A DNA stretch of 46,361 bases from positions 1-46,361 of the forward strand of contig JBKPRH010000126.1 in NCBI GenBank assembly GCA_046765795.1. The letters are read 5' to 3'. The notes under the pieces were generated by a model. It was not told the origin of the DNA. It saw nothing but the letters and a program-made list of their open reading frames with translations, and did no database searches. This DNA comes from Gp6-AA40 sp046765795 (GTDB lineage: Bacteria > Acidobacteriota > Vicinamibacteria > Vicinamibacterales > UBA2999). Position numbers and translations under genes: made by a program. Shown here piece by piece: positions 15,351-22,849 of this stretch. The number at the start of each line of letters is the position of its first letter. Position 1 is the first letter of the stretch.

Positions 15351-17264
15351 CTATTCGACGCCGAAGGCCAGCAAAACGTTACCCGCTTGCGCGCCGCTGT
15401 TGATGGCGTAGCCGGTCGAGATGTAGACCATGCCGTCGACGATCACCGCACCGGCTGTCGCGATTGCACCGCCGCGCGCCGGCACCTTGTTCGCCGTGTC
15501 GAAATCCTGCGCAGTGTTGAACTCCCACAGCTGCTTGCCATCAGTCGTCGACACAGCGAAGAGACGGCCGTCGCCAGCCCCCTGGAAGATCACACCCGGG
15601 ATCGCCGTCGGTGCTGCACCGAGCGCCGCGACGCCGCGACCACCGGGACCCGGCGCCGTGAAGACCCACGCCGTCTTGCCATCAGTGGACTGCACTGCAC
15701 CAACACCCGCAGCGCCCATGCCGTAATACACCTGACGCTGATCGGTTGCGCCGCCCCACACGATGCCGCCGCGGCCGCGCCCAGTGAAGCCGACCGGCTG
15801 CCCCGACGGATTCACACGGAACAGCACTTTCCCGCTGGCATCAGGATCGAGCGCGAGGACATCCGCGCCTTTCGTGCCGACGAACAACGCGCGCTTGCCG
15901 CCCTGCAGTGTCACGAGGATCGGCGAGTTGCCGATGTCGTAGTCGGGACCGAGCTTCTCCGGACACGCTTCACTTCTGCTGGCGCCGGCACAGCCGCCCA
16001 TGAACAGATCGTTCTCGGTCGCGCGATGCGCCCAGAGCAACTTCCCCGTCTTCAGATCGAGCGCGATCACCGCGTCGGTGAGCGGTGACTCAGGCGGCGT
16101 GACCGCGTCACCAGTTCCGACGTAGAGCGCGCCGCGAACCGGATCGATCGTCGGCGAGTTCCACACTCCACCAGTCGCCGGTCCATAGAGCTGTGCGCCG
16201 TTCGCCGGCTTCTTCCACGGCTTCGGTGGATCGGCGAGATAGGTCTTCCACAGTTCTTTGCCGGTGTTGGCATCGAGCGCCGCGACTCCGCCACGCGCGG
16301 TGCAGCAGGGGTAATCCTTGTTGCCGCTATTGAACTCTTCGGAGCCCGAGATGGGCACATAGACGCGACCGTCGTAATACTTCACGCCGCCGGTGATGCG
16401 CGCGACGACGTGATCGTCGACGCGGGTCTTCCAGAGCTGCCGGCCGGTCTGTGCGTCGAGCGCAAATACGTTGGCATGGCCGTCGCCGAAGAACACGGCC
16501 CAGCGCGCGTTGCCTTGTCCGCTCACCGCGCCGACCATCGGTGAATTGCGCACGATGGATCCGTTCTGGAACGACCAGTAAACGCAGCCGCTCTTCGCGT
16601 CCAGCGAATAGGTGTATCCGTTGTCGCCAGACGCGAACACACGGCCCGCAACGATCGACGGCTGCGAGTTGTTGGTCACGCCCTTCGGGAAACCGAACGA
16701 CCACTTCAACTTCAACTTCGACACATCGGCCGCCGTCAACCGCGCGGCGGCAGCGGACTGGAAACGTGTGTTGCCGAGATCGTTCCCCCATCCATTCCAT
16801 GCGGGACCGCTCGCCGGATCGCGCATCGGCGGATTCGTCGAGCAGCGATTCGGCATCGCCTTCGCCTCACCGGCGCCGACGCTGCCCATCGGCCGTCCGC
16901 TCATGAACTCGGCGACGCGCTGCTTCTGGATATCGGTGAGCACCACGTTGCCGTGATTGCGGCCGGCGAGCGACTCGAAGATCCGCTCCGGCGCCAGTTG
17001 CCGAATGCTGGCCGCCGTCGGCGTCCCATCGGGCGACTCATTGCGATGGCAGCCGTAGCACTGTCCCTGGAACGTCGCCCATCCACTCTCAGTGCCCGGC
17101 AGTGGTGTGCCACGTCCTGCGGGTTGTGCGGCACCTTGGGCTGCGGCGGGTGCCGGCGCCTGCGGCGGGTTGGCGGGCGCCTGCGCGCCGATGAACACGG
17201 TGCAGACGAAGAGCGCAGCAGCCGACACGGTGCCAATGACAGATGCTCGATCGATACGGCGCAC
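15351..17264 (-). CDS. Cytochrome c / PQQ-propeller dehydrogenase (polyvinyl-alcohol dehydrogenase-like)
   Basis: A 637-residue exported quinohaemoprotein. A signal peptide (about 1-28) and an Ala/Pro-rich linker lead to a small haem domain with Cys69-x-x-Cys72-His73 (QCYGCH) and a likely Met ligand in FMSGRPMG. An eight-bladed PQQ propeller follows: WGNDLGNTRFQ, LKLKWSFGFPKG, GDNGYTYSLDAKSG, ALDAQTGRQLWKTRV, GGVAALDANTGKELWKT, DLKTGKLLWAHR, ending STTDGKQLWEFNT. Haem first, propeller second is the arrangement of polyvinyl-alcohol dehydrogenases, whereas type II alcohol dehydrogenases have haem last. The alcohol substrate is not predictable. Electrons should pass from PQQ to the fused haem and on to the respiratory chain. 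Confidence 0.9.
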   Translation of the reverse strand: MRRIDRASVIGTVSAAALFVCTVFIGAQAPANPPQAPAPAAAQGAAQPAGRGTPLPGTESGWATFQGQCYGCHRNESPDGTPTAASIRQLAPERIFESLAGRNHGNVVLTDIQKQRVAEFMSGRPMGSVGAGEAKAMPNRCSTNPPMRDPASGPAWNGWGNDLGNTRFQSAAAARLTAADVSKLKLKWSFGFPKGVTNNSQPSIVAGRVFASGDNGYTYSLDAKSGCVYWSFQNGSIVRNSPMVGAVSGQGNARWAVFFGDGHANVFALDAQTGRQLWKTRVDDHVVARITGGVKYYDGRVYVPISGSEEFNSGNKDYPCCTARGGVAALDANTGKELWKTYLADPPKPWKKPANGAQLYGPATGGVWNSPTIDPVRGALYVGTGDAVTPPESPLTDAVIALDLKTGKLLWAHRATENDLFMGGCAGASRSEACPEKLGPDYDIGNSPILVTLQGGKRALFVGTKGADVLALDPDASGKVLFRVNPSGQPVGFTGRGRGGIVWGGATDQRQVYYGMGAAGVGAVQSTDGKTAWVFTAPGPGGRGVAALGAAPTAIPGVIFQGAGDGRLFAVSTTDGKQLWEFNTAQDFDTANKVPARGGAIATAGAVIVDGMVYISTGYAINSGAQAGNVLLAFGVE

Positions 17265-17323
17265 AGGCAGAGTCCTCCGGGGATAAGTATACGTGTCGCC
17301 GGTCGGGCCTATCGCTGAAGCCT

Positions 17324-17541
17324 CTTACGCTTGTCGGTGCAAGGCGTCTTACGCTTGTCGGTGCGAGGGGACTGACGCGGGTCGGTGCAAGTCCTCTTAC
17401 GCTTGTCGGTGCAAGCACAGCTTACGCATGTCGGTGCGAGGCGACTGTCGCATGTCGGTGCAAGTCGTCTTACGCTTGTCGGTGCAAGGCGGCTAACGCA
17501 TGTCGGTGCGAAGACGGCTTGCGCACGTCGGTACTACCGCC
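17324..17541. repeat. Tandem array of 24-bp units
   Basis: Eight units and a partial ninth start at 17324, 17348, 17372, 17396, 17421, 17445, 17469, 17493 and 17518; two units are 25 bp. The consensus opens with cttacgcttgtcggtgcaag. The most constant part is gtcggtgc; variation is mainly ctt/cat before it and caag/cgag after it. Units with gcttg...caagc can form a short hairpin. There are no unique spacers, so it is not a CRISPR. It fills the gap upstream of the PQQ-cytochrome gene and reaches the stop codon (17534) of the lipoprotein gene. Because 24 is a multiple of three, several frames read through with an 8-residue period; these are not credible genes. Confidence 0.95.
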
Positions 17542-18391
17542 TGGTCATCGTCAACTGATGCTGCGCCGATGTGCACTCGACCTGCGGCACCGCGCATGTC
17601 GGTGCCCACAGCGGCTGCGCGCCCGGCTTCGATTCCGCGCAGTACGACAGCGTGCCCTCCAACGTTGCGGTGAAGGTGGACTGGCCATTGGATGCTGCGC
17701 TGGTTGCCGTCCCCGACACGGAGAAATGTGATGTCGGTGTCAGGCGTTCGATGATCGGGTCGTCCTCGAGCCACCAGTTGAACGCATCCCAGCTCGACAC
17801 GATGAACCGGACCGCGTCGTGTGCCGCCATCAGCGACATCTTGCCGTAGCCCTGATAGAAATCAGCACCGCTCAGATCGCCGACGAAGAGCACCGGATTG
17901 GCCATCACTGCGCCCGTGGACGTCGATGGCGTGAGGACGGCTGCATACGACCGACTGCGCAGCGCGGCGGGAAGCTGCGAACAGCTCGCGTCGGCCGTCA
18001 CGACGATCGTCGCGCGGCCTTCGAAGTTGAGCGCTGCGGTGTCTCTCAGATAGACGGGCGACTCGCCTGCGCGGAGACGTACCGTCGCGGTCTCATAGCC
18101 GTCACGCGACACAATCAACGCGACACGATCGCTGGCAGTGGTAGCAACGATTGAGAACTGTCCATGGGTATCACTGACAGTCGCGAGGCCCGAGGATGGT
18201 CCTTCGGCGACTTCGAGCCTGGCGTCACGAATCGGTCGTTGCAGCTGATCTCGTACGACGCCCGTGATAGTGATCGGACGCGGCTGCGAGCTCGTGAGGG
18301 AAGGTGACGTCGGTGAGGCTGACGGCGACTCGCCCTGACAGCCAGTCGCAACGATGGCGACGAGCACGATCGCGGGTGAGAAGCGGACCAT
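17534..18391 (-). CDS. Lipoprotein with a carboxypeptidase-regulatory-like domain
   Basis: A 285-residue protein from the ATG at 18391, supported by ggaggt seven bases upstream; a GTG three codons earlier is less likely. The lipobox VATGC at about residue 18 marks a lipoprotein, followed by a Ser/Pro-rich linker. Residues about 38-110 (ITITGVVRDQLQRPIRDARLEVAEG ... DTHGQFSIVA ... SRDGYETATVRL) form a carboxypeptidase-regulatory-like (CnaB/TTR-type) beta-sandwich. The C-terminal 150 residues hold a beta-rich domain with four late Cys and no recognised family. Function is unknown; surface binding is plausible. The 3' coding end contains cgcatgtcggtgc (17593-17605), identical to the core of the adjoining tandem array. 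Confidence 0.8.
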   Translation of the reverse strand: MVRFSPAIVLVAIVATGCQGESPSASPTSPSLTSSQPRPITITGVVRDQLQRPIRDARLEVAEGPSSGLATVSDTHGQFSIVATTASDRVALIVSRDGYETATVRLRAGESPVYLRDTAALNFEGRATIVVTADASCSQLPAALRSRSYAAVLTPSTSTGAVMANPVLFVGDLSGADFYQGYGKMSLMAAHDAVRFIVSSWDAFNWWLEDDPIIERLTPTSHFSVSGTATSAASNGQSTFTATLEGTLSYCAESKPGAQPLWAPTCAVPQVECTSAQHQLTMTRR

Positions 18392-18735
18392 TTCAACCAC
18401 CTCCGCGAGCCTGGGGGCTCAGCATAACGCGATCTGCGCGGCGTTGGTCCTCCTGGTCATCGAGTGCAGTGCGGTCGTCTACATGGTGCTGATGGAGGGA
18501 CTGCGTTAACGCCCCCAAACCGTCCTACACGCCGGGCAGCTTCAACAGTCCGACTAACCGCACGAGCAGTGCCAATATTCCTACCCCAAAGATGAACCCC
18601 AGCTTCATCGATCGGGCCTGTTGCTCCGGCGTCCACACGAGCGCGCGATTGCCTGCCTCCATCGCGTCGGCAAAGGCGCCGCCAGCGTCCTGGCCTCGCG
18701 TTGGAGACGGTGCCGATCGCTCGGCCCCGATCCTT
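18392..18735. other. Gene-poor interval
   Basis: This 344-bp stretch between the lipoprotein start and the GYD gene stop contains the upstream region of the lipoprotein gene and one possible small minus-strand membrane peptide (18525-18662, separate entry). On the plus strand a frame ending at 18510 reads a hydrophobic run (ICAALVLLVIECSAVVYMVL) but has no start with a ribosome site. No repeats or RNA genes are visible. Confidence 0.5.
18525..18662 (-). CDS. Possible 45-residue single-helix membrane protein
   Basis: An ATG at 18662 opens 45 codons: a polar N-terminus (MEAGNRALVWTPEQQARSM) followed by one membrane helix (LGFIFGVGILALLVRLVGLL) and a short tail LPGV. The polar-then-hydrophobic order and lack of breaks resemble a real small protein. 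The frame stays open upstream of the ATG, so it could be longer. It lies downstream of the GYD gene on the same strand. No strong ribosome site precedes the ATG. No family was recognised. Confidence 0.4.
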   Translation of the reverse strand: MEAGNRALVWTPEQQARSMKLGFIFGVGILALLVRLVGLLKLPGV

Positions 18736-19056
18736 CTACGCTCCTGGCGCCCTGTACTCGACGCTCTTCTTGGTCGCTGCGTCGATCTCCTCGGGCGTGA
18801 TCAGTGGCAGCGTCGAGAGCCGGACAGCACCAGACGCGTTGACAGCCAGGCTGATCCCGATGCCGGCTGTCGCATCCGGAAGGTCCGCAATGATGAACGC
18901 ATCGTCCTCCCCGAACGCGTAGTAGAACACTTCCAGCTTGCCACCGGCGGCTTCGATGATCTTCTGGACAGCGGCGCGTCGTTTGGTGCCGCCCTCCTTG
19001 AGCAACCCTTTCGCGCCGTCGCTGGTATAGGTGGCCTTGATGAGAAACTTTGGCAT
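18736..19056 (-). CDS. GYD domain-containing protein
   Basis: A 106-residue cytoplasmic protein starting MPKFLIKATYTSDGAKGLLKEGGTKRRAAVQK, the classic opening of the GYD family (a ferredoxin-like alpha+beta barrel fold), with GGKLEVFYYAFGEDDAFIIADLPD in the middle. The ATG at 19056 has ggagga four bases upstream; a longer open frame upstream is unsupported. GYD proteins have no established activity; the fold resembles small stress or monooxygenase-like dimers. It lies 49 bp downstream of an exported SRPBCC-like protein on the same strand. Confidence 0.93.
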   Translation of the reverse strand: MPKFLIKATYTSDGAKGLLKEGGTKRRAAVQKIIEAAGGKLEVFYYAFGEDDAFIIADLPDATAGIGISLAVNASGAVRLSTLPLITPEEIDAATKKSVEYRAPGA

Positions 19057-19105
19057 GACGTCCTCCGAAGGCCGCGATGGTAGCACCGCGCTCGGCGTGT
19101 CAGGC

Positions 19106-19933
19106 TCATCTAGGGAGTGAAAGACCGCGAACACGCGAGGTTGCCCGGGCCTTGACCGCCTGACTGAACTCCTGAAGCGACTTGTGCACGCTCTCCCGAC
19201 CGAGGCGTTTGGCGATCGGTTCAATGAACCAGCCAAACATCGGCGGGAAGCTTCTGCTGAGACCGAGCGTCTCCGTTTCGCAAAACACGCCCTCGTCAGT
19301 GGCGATCAGATTGTTGAACGTCGCGGCGCGCCACAGATAACCGCTATCGTGACCCGCCGGACGACTGCTCTCAGAAGGAGTACCGGCGTGCGTGATCTCG
19401 CGGATGTCTTCTGATGTCGAGATGCTGTAAACGCGGCGGTCGTATGGATAGAAATACTGCACGCGGGAGGTCACATCGAGGATGGCACTCAGGCCGCCAC
19501 CCGATCCCTTGATCCGAAGCAGCACTCGATACGTGTCGCCGTCGCGGCCGAGCAGCTTGGATGCCACGACGGGCGTATAGATCTTGTGATACGCCTCGTA
19601 TTCGAACGAGACATCGAGCGCGTCCTGCAAGGTCACGCCGGAGATGAACGTGGAACCAGTCCAGTGATGCACGAGCCCACTGGGAACTGACAGGATGCCG
19701 TCCTCGCGAGCCGGTCGCACGTCGATGGTCGCGCTGCGGGACGGCTCGCCCGAAGCCGCGCCCGAGGCGCCGTCGCGGGCGTGATCGACGAACACCCGCG
19801 TCGCGCGCTCGGCGTACTCGTCGTAGGCGCGCCGAGTCCGGTCCTGCAGATCGGCCGCCGCCGCAATGCCGACACCCACGACGAACGCGCACAGTATCGT
19901 GAAGTGGACAAGGCGACGCCCCATGCGATCCAT
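19106..19933 (-). CDS. Exported SRPBCC/START-like protein of unknown function
   Basis: A 275-residue protein from the ATG at 19933 (MDRMGRR); the ATG at 19924 (MGRRLVHFTILCAFVVGVGIAAAA) is an equally good start and begins the signal peptide directly. The mature part has SGLVHHWTGSTFISGVTLQDALDV, YRVLLRIKG, LDVTSRVQYFYPYDRRVYSIS, HDSGYLWRAATFNN and a late FPPMFGWFIEPIAKRLGRESVHKSLQEF. This order of strands and a final long helix resembles START/SRPBCC lipid-binding domains, a family that occurs often in Acidobacteriota; the assignment is by eye. Its start codon lies one base from that of the divergent benzoylformate decarboxylase gene. Confidence 0.75.
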   Translation of the reverse strand: MDRMGRRLVHFTILCAFVVGVGIAAAADLQDRTRRAYDEYAERATRVFVDHARDGASGAASGEPSRSATIDVRPAREDGILSVPSGLVHHWTGSTFISGVTLQDALDVSFEYEAYHKIYTPVVASKLLGRDGDTYRVLLRIKGSGGGLSAILDVTSRVQYFYPYDRRVYSISTSEDIREITHAGTPSESSRPAGHDSGYLWRAATFNNLIATDEGVFCETETLGLSRSFPPMFGWFIEPIAKRLGRESVHKSLQEFSQAVKARATSRVRGLSLPR

Positions 19934-19934
19934 A

Positions 19935-21509
19935 ATGCGCGACGTGCCCACCGTCCGTGAAGCTGTTGTGTGCCTGCTGCGTGAGCTGGGGATGACGACC
20001 ATCTTCGGCAATCCCGGCTCAACTGAGCTGCCCTTCTTCCGCGAGTTCCCCGACGATTTCCGCTACGTCCTCGGATTGCAGGAGTCGGTCGTCATCGGCA
20101 TGGCCGACGGGTACGCGCAAGCGACGCGCAACGCGGCACTTGTGAATTTGCACTCGGCCGCGGGCGTCGGTCACGCGATGGGCAACATCTTCACCGCGTA
20201 CCGGAATCGCACGCCGCTCGTCATCACCGCCGGCCAACAGGCACGCTCGATCCTTCCCTACGAGCCATTTCTGTTTGCGACACAGGCCACGAAGCTTCCT
20301 GAGCCGTACGTGAAGTGGAGCGTCGAACCTGCACGCGGCGAAGACGTGCCCGGGGCGATCGCGCGGGCCTATCACATCGCCATGCAGGCGCCATGCGGTC
20401 CGACCTTCGTCTCGATCCCTGTGGATGATTGGGACCGCACGTCCGAGCCAATCAGCAAACGGACGGTGAGCCGCACCTCGTATCCGGATCCAGAGCTGAT
20501 CGCCACGATCGCGGAGCGGCTCGATCGCAGCGCGAAGCCGGCGTTCGTCGTCGGGCCAGGCGTCGATCGCAACGAGGCATTCGATCAGGTCGTCGAGCTC
20601 GCCGAACGACATCAGGCGCTCGTATGGGTCAGTCCGATGTCATCGCGCTGCAGCTTTCCCGAGCGACATCCGCTGTTTGCGGGATTCCTGCCGGCCATTC
20701 GCGAGCAGATCGTCACGTCCCTCGACGGCCACGATCTGATCGTCGCCTTCGGCGCGCCAGTGTTCACGTATCACATCGAAGGCTTCGGTCCCCACATTCC
20801 GCCTGGCGCCGATCTGGTCCAGATGATTGACGACGGCGACGTCGCGGCGTGGACGCCGGTGGGCACATCGATCGTGTGCAGCGTGCGGCACGGCGTCTCC
20901 GCCCTGCTCGAGAGATCGAATCCGCCGTCGCGGCCGGCGCCGACAGGACGCAGCGCGCCACCCGCTGCCGTGATGCCCAACGATCGCATCTCGATGGCGT
21001 ATCTGATGAAGACGTTGTCCGATCTTCGTCCAGCCGATAGCGTCATCGTTGAAGAGTCGCCCTCGAGCCGACGGACGATGCAGACGTATCTGCCGATCGA
21101 TCGGCCGAACAGCTTCTTCACATGCGCGAGCGGCGGGCTCGGGCACAGCCTGCCAGCCGCGGTCGGCGTCGCGCTTGCGGTGTCCTCGAGGCGGAAAGTC
21201 ATTGGACTGTTCGGCGATGGCTCGTCGATGTATTCGATCCAGGCGCTATGGTCGGCTGCCGATCTCAAGCTGCCGCTGACCATCGTCATCGTGAACAACG
21301 GTGGGTATGCGGCGCTGGCGGAGTTCTCATCGCACTTCAACATCAAGCAGCTCGTTGGCACCAAGCTGCCCGGGATCGACTTCGTGGGACTGGCGCGGTC
21401 GATGGGCTGCGAGGCGGTGCGGGTGGAACGGCCGCACGATCTCAACTCGATGCTGACGGCGGCACTCCAGTCGCCCGTGCCGTATCTCGTTGACGTGGCG
21501 GTTGTATGA
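19935..21509 (+). CDS. mdlC: Benzoylformate decarboxylase (ThDP enzyme)
   Basis: A 524-residue ThDP-dependent decarboxylase. All four active-site residues of benzoylformate decarboxylase align: Ser29 (NPGSTELPFF), Glu50 (LGLQESVVIGMADGY), His73 (NLHSAAGVGH) and His280 (APVFTYHIEGF). The ThDP motif is FGDGSSMYSIQALWSAADLKLP to VNNGGY. The Ser/His/His set separates it from acetolactate synthase and oxalyl-CoA decarboxylase. It converts phenylglyoxylate, or a related aryl 2-oxoacid, to the aldehyde and CO2, as in the mandelate pathway. Its TGA overlaps the ATG of an MHS transporter, so the two are co-translated; mandelate dehydrogenase, racemase and benzaldehyde dehydrogenase are not in the window. 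The ATG at 19935 is chosen from the N-terminus; no clear ribosome site precedes it. Confidence 0.9.
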   Translation: MRDVPTVREAVVCLLRELGMTTIFGNPGSTELPFFREFPDDFRYVLGLQESVVIGMADGYAQATRNAALVNLHSAAGVGHAMGNIFTAYRNRTPLVITAGQQARSILPYEPFLFATQATKLPEPYVKWSVEPARGEDVPGAIARAYHIAMQAPCGPTFVSIPVDDWDRTSEPISKRTVSRTSYPDPELIATIAERLDRSAKPAFVVGPGVDRNEAFDQVVELAERHQALVWVSPMSSRCSFPERHPLFAGFLPAIREQIVTSLDGHDLIVAFGAPVFTYHIEGFGPHIPPGADLVQMIDDGDVAAWTPVGTSIVCSVRHGVSALLERSNPPSRPAPTGRSAPPAAVMPNDRISMAYLMKTLSDLRPADSVIVEESPSSRRTMQTYLPIDRPNSFFTCASGGLGHSLPAAVGVALAVSSRRKVIGLFGDGSSMYSIQALWSAADLKLPLTIVIVNNGGYAALAEFSSHFNIKQLVGTKLPGIDFVGLARSMGCEAVRVERPHDLNSMLTAALQSPVPYLVDVAVV

Positions 21510-22837
21510 CTGGCATTCCTCTGACCGTCGCGGACGCTCGCCGGGGGTCGATCAGCGCTGCTCATCGCCGCATGCTCGTCTCGTGTTTCCTCGGCACGAC
21601 GATCGAGTGGTACGACTTCCTCGTCTACGGGTTCCTGGCGCCGGTCGCGTTCAACAGTCTGTTCTTTCCCTCGCTGAGCCCACTGGCCGGCACGATCGCG
21701 GCGTTCGGCGTCTTTGCGGTGGGGTTCGCGGCCAGGCCGCTCGGCGGCGTTTTCTTCGCGCATTACGGCGATCGCGTCGGCCGCAAGCCGATCATGGTCT
21801 CGACGCTGATCCTCATGGGCGCCTCGACGACGCTGATGGGGCTCACGCCGACCTTCGCGCAGATTGGGATCACCGCACCGCTCGTGCTCGTCGCGCTGCG
21901 ATTTCTACAGGGCTTTTCGCTCGGTGGCGAGTCGGCCGCGGGCCCGCTCCTCGCGATGGAGAGTGCGCCTGGCAATAGGCGCGGCTTCTTTGCGGCACTG
22001 GTGTCGAGTGGCGCCGCCGCGGGTACGGTGCTCGGCGCGCTCGCGGTGTTTGCGGTCGGGGCGCTGCCACGAGAGCAATTGCTGTCCTGGGGCTGGCGAC
22101 TGCCCTTCCTCCTCAGCGCCCCAATCTTTGCGATCAGCTTCTACGTCCGCATGAAGGTCGAGGAGTCGCCGATGTTCCAGCGTGCCGTGCAACGCGCCGC
22201 GCCGGAGCGGGTGCCGCTGCTCGCCGTGCTCCAGCGCTGCAAAATCCCGACGTTGCAGGTGCTCTTCTGCGCAATGGCCGAGTCATCGACGTTCTACTTC
22301 ACGTCGGTGTTCGGCCTGTCGTACGGCATTCAAACGCTGAAGCTCAGTAACGGCCTGCTGCTCTCGGGTGTGGCGATCGGAAACGCCATCGGCATCATCA
22401 CCAACCCGGTGTTCGGCGCACTCTCCGATCGCATCGGCCGACGTCCGCTGCTCGGCGCGTCGTACTTCCTCGCAGCGCTCTACGTCCTGTTCCTCTTCTT
22501 TCCCTTGCTGCGCACCGGCGCCCCGTTCGTCGTCATCCTCGCGATGGCGATCCCTGGTGCGATTCTGCAGCCGATGTCGCTGGCCGTCAGCGGAAGCTTC
22601 TATCCGGAACGATTCGGCGACGCGAAGCTCCGGCTGTCGGGCGTTTCCCTGGGACGTCAGCTCGGGACGATTCTTGGCGGCGGGCTGATGCCGATGATTG
22701 CCGCATCGCTGCAAGCGTGGTCCGGGGGCTCGCTCACCTGGGTGCTCGCCTACTTCGTGCTGATCTGCGTGATGGCGGTCGGCGCGGTTATCTCGGCACA
22801 CGAGACCGCGAAGGTAGACCTGGAGCGATTGGCCTAG
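21506..22837 (+). CDS. MFS transporter, metabolite:H+ symporter (MHS) type
   Basis: A 443-residue inner-membrane carrier with about 12 helices. GTTIEWYDFLVYGFLAPVAF (about residues 31-50) and GFAARPLGGVFFAHYGDRVGRKP (about 73-95) are the MHS signatures seen in KgtP, ShiA and ProP. The second half repeats the RxGR loop as GALSDRIGRRPLLG. MHS members import carboxylates and related organic anions with protons. The start overlaps the benzoylformate decarboxylase stop (ATGA), which implies that it imports the decarboxylase substrate or a precursor such as mandelate or phenylglyoxylate; this is inference from linkage. Confidence 0.92.
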   Translation: MTGIPLTVADARRGSISAAHRRMLVSCFLGTTIEWYDFLVYGFLAPVAFNSLFFPSLSPLAGTIAAFGVFAVGFAARPLGGVFFAHYGDRVGRKPIMVSTLILMGASTTLMGLTPTFAQIGITAPLVLVALRFLQGFSLGGESAAGPLLAMESAPGNRRGFFAALVSSGAAAGTVLGALAVFAVGALPREQLLSWGWRLPFLLSAPIFAISFYVRMKVEESPMFQRAVQRAAPERVPLLAVLQRCKIPTLQVLFCAMAESSTFYFTSVFGLSYGIQTLKLSNGLLLSGVAIGNAIGIITNPVFGALSDRIGRRPLLGASYFLAALYVLFLFFPLLRTGAPFVVILAMAIPGAILQPMSLAVSGSFYPERFGDAKLRLSGVSLGRQLGTILGGGLMPMIAASLQAWSGGSLTWVLAYFVLICVMAVGAVISAHETAKVDLERLA

Positions 22838-22849
22838 ACGAACGCTGGC

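Noticed and set aside
17324..17541. Possible CRISPR array
   Set aside because: Units follow each other directly with no unique spacers, the unit is only 24 bp, and no cas genes are present.
17243..17731. Plus-strand open frame with an 8-residue repeat (LTLVGAR / YACRCK)
   Set aside because: It is the translation of the 24-bp tandem array and runs antisense into the lipoprotein gene. The period is a multiple of three, so several frames stay open by necessity.
18430..18510. Plus-strand hydrophobic frame ending at 18510
   Set aside because: It reads like a membrane helix but has no start codon with a ribosome site and upstream runs antisense to the lipoprotein gene. At most it is a remnant.
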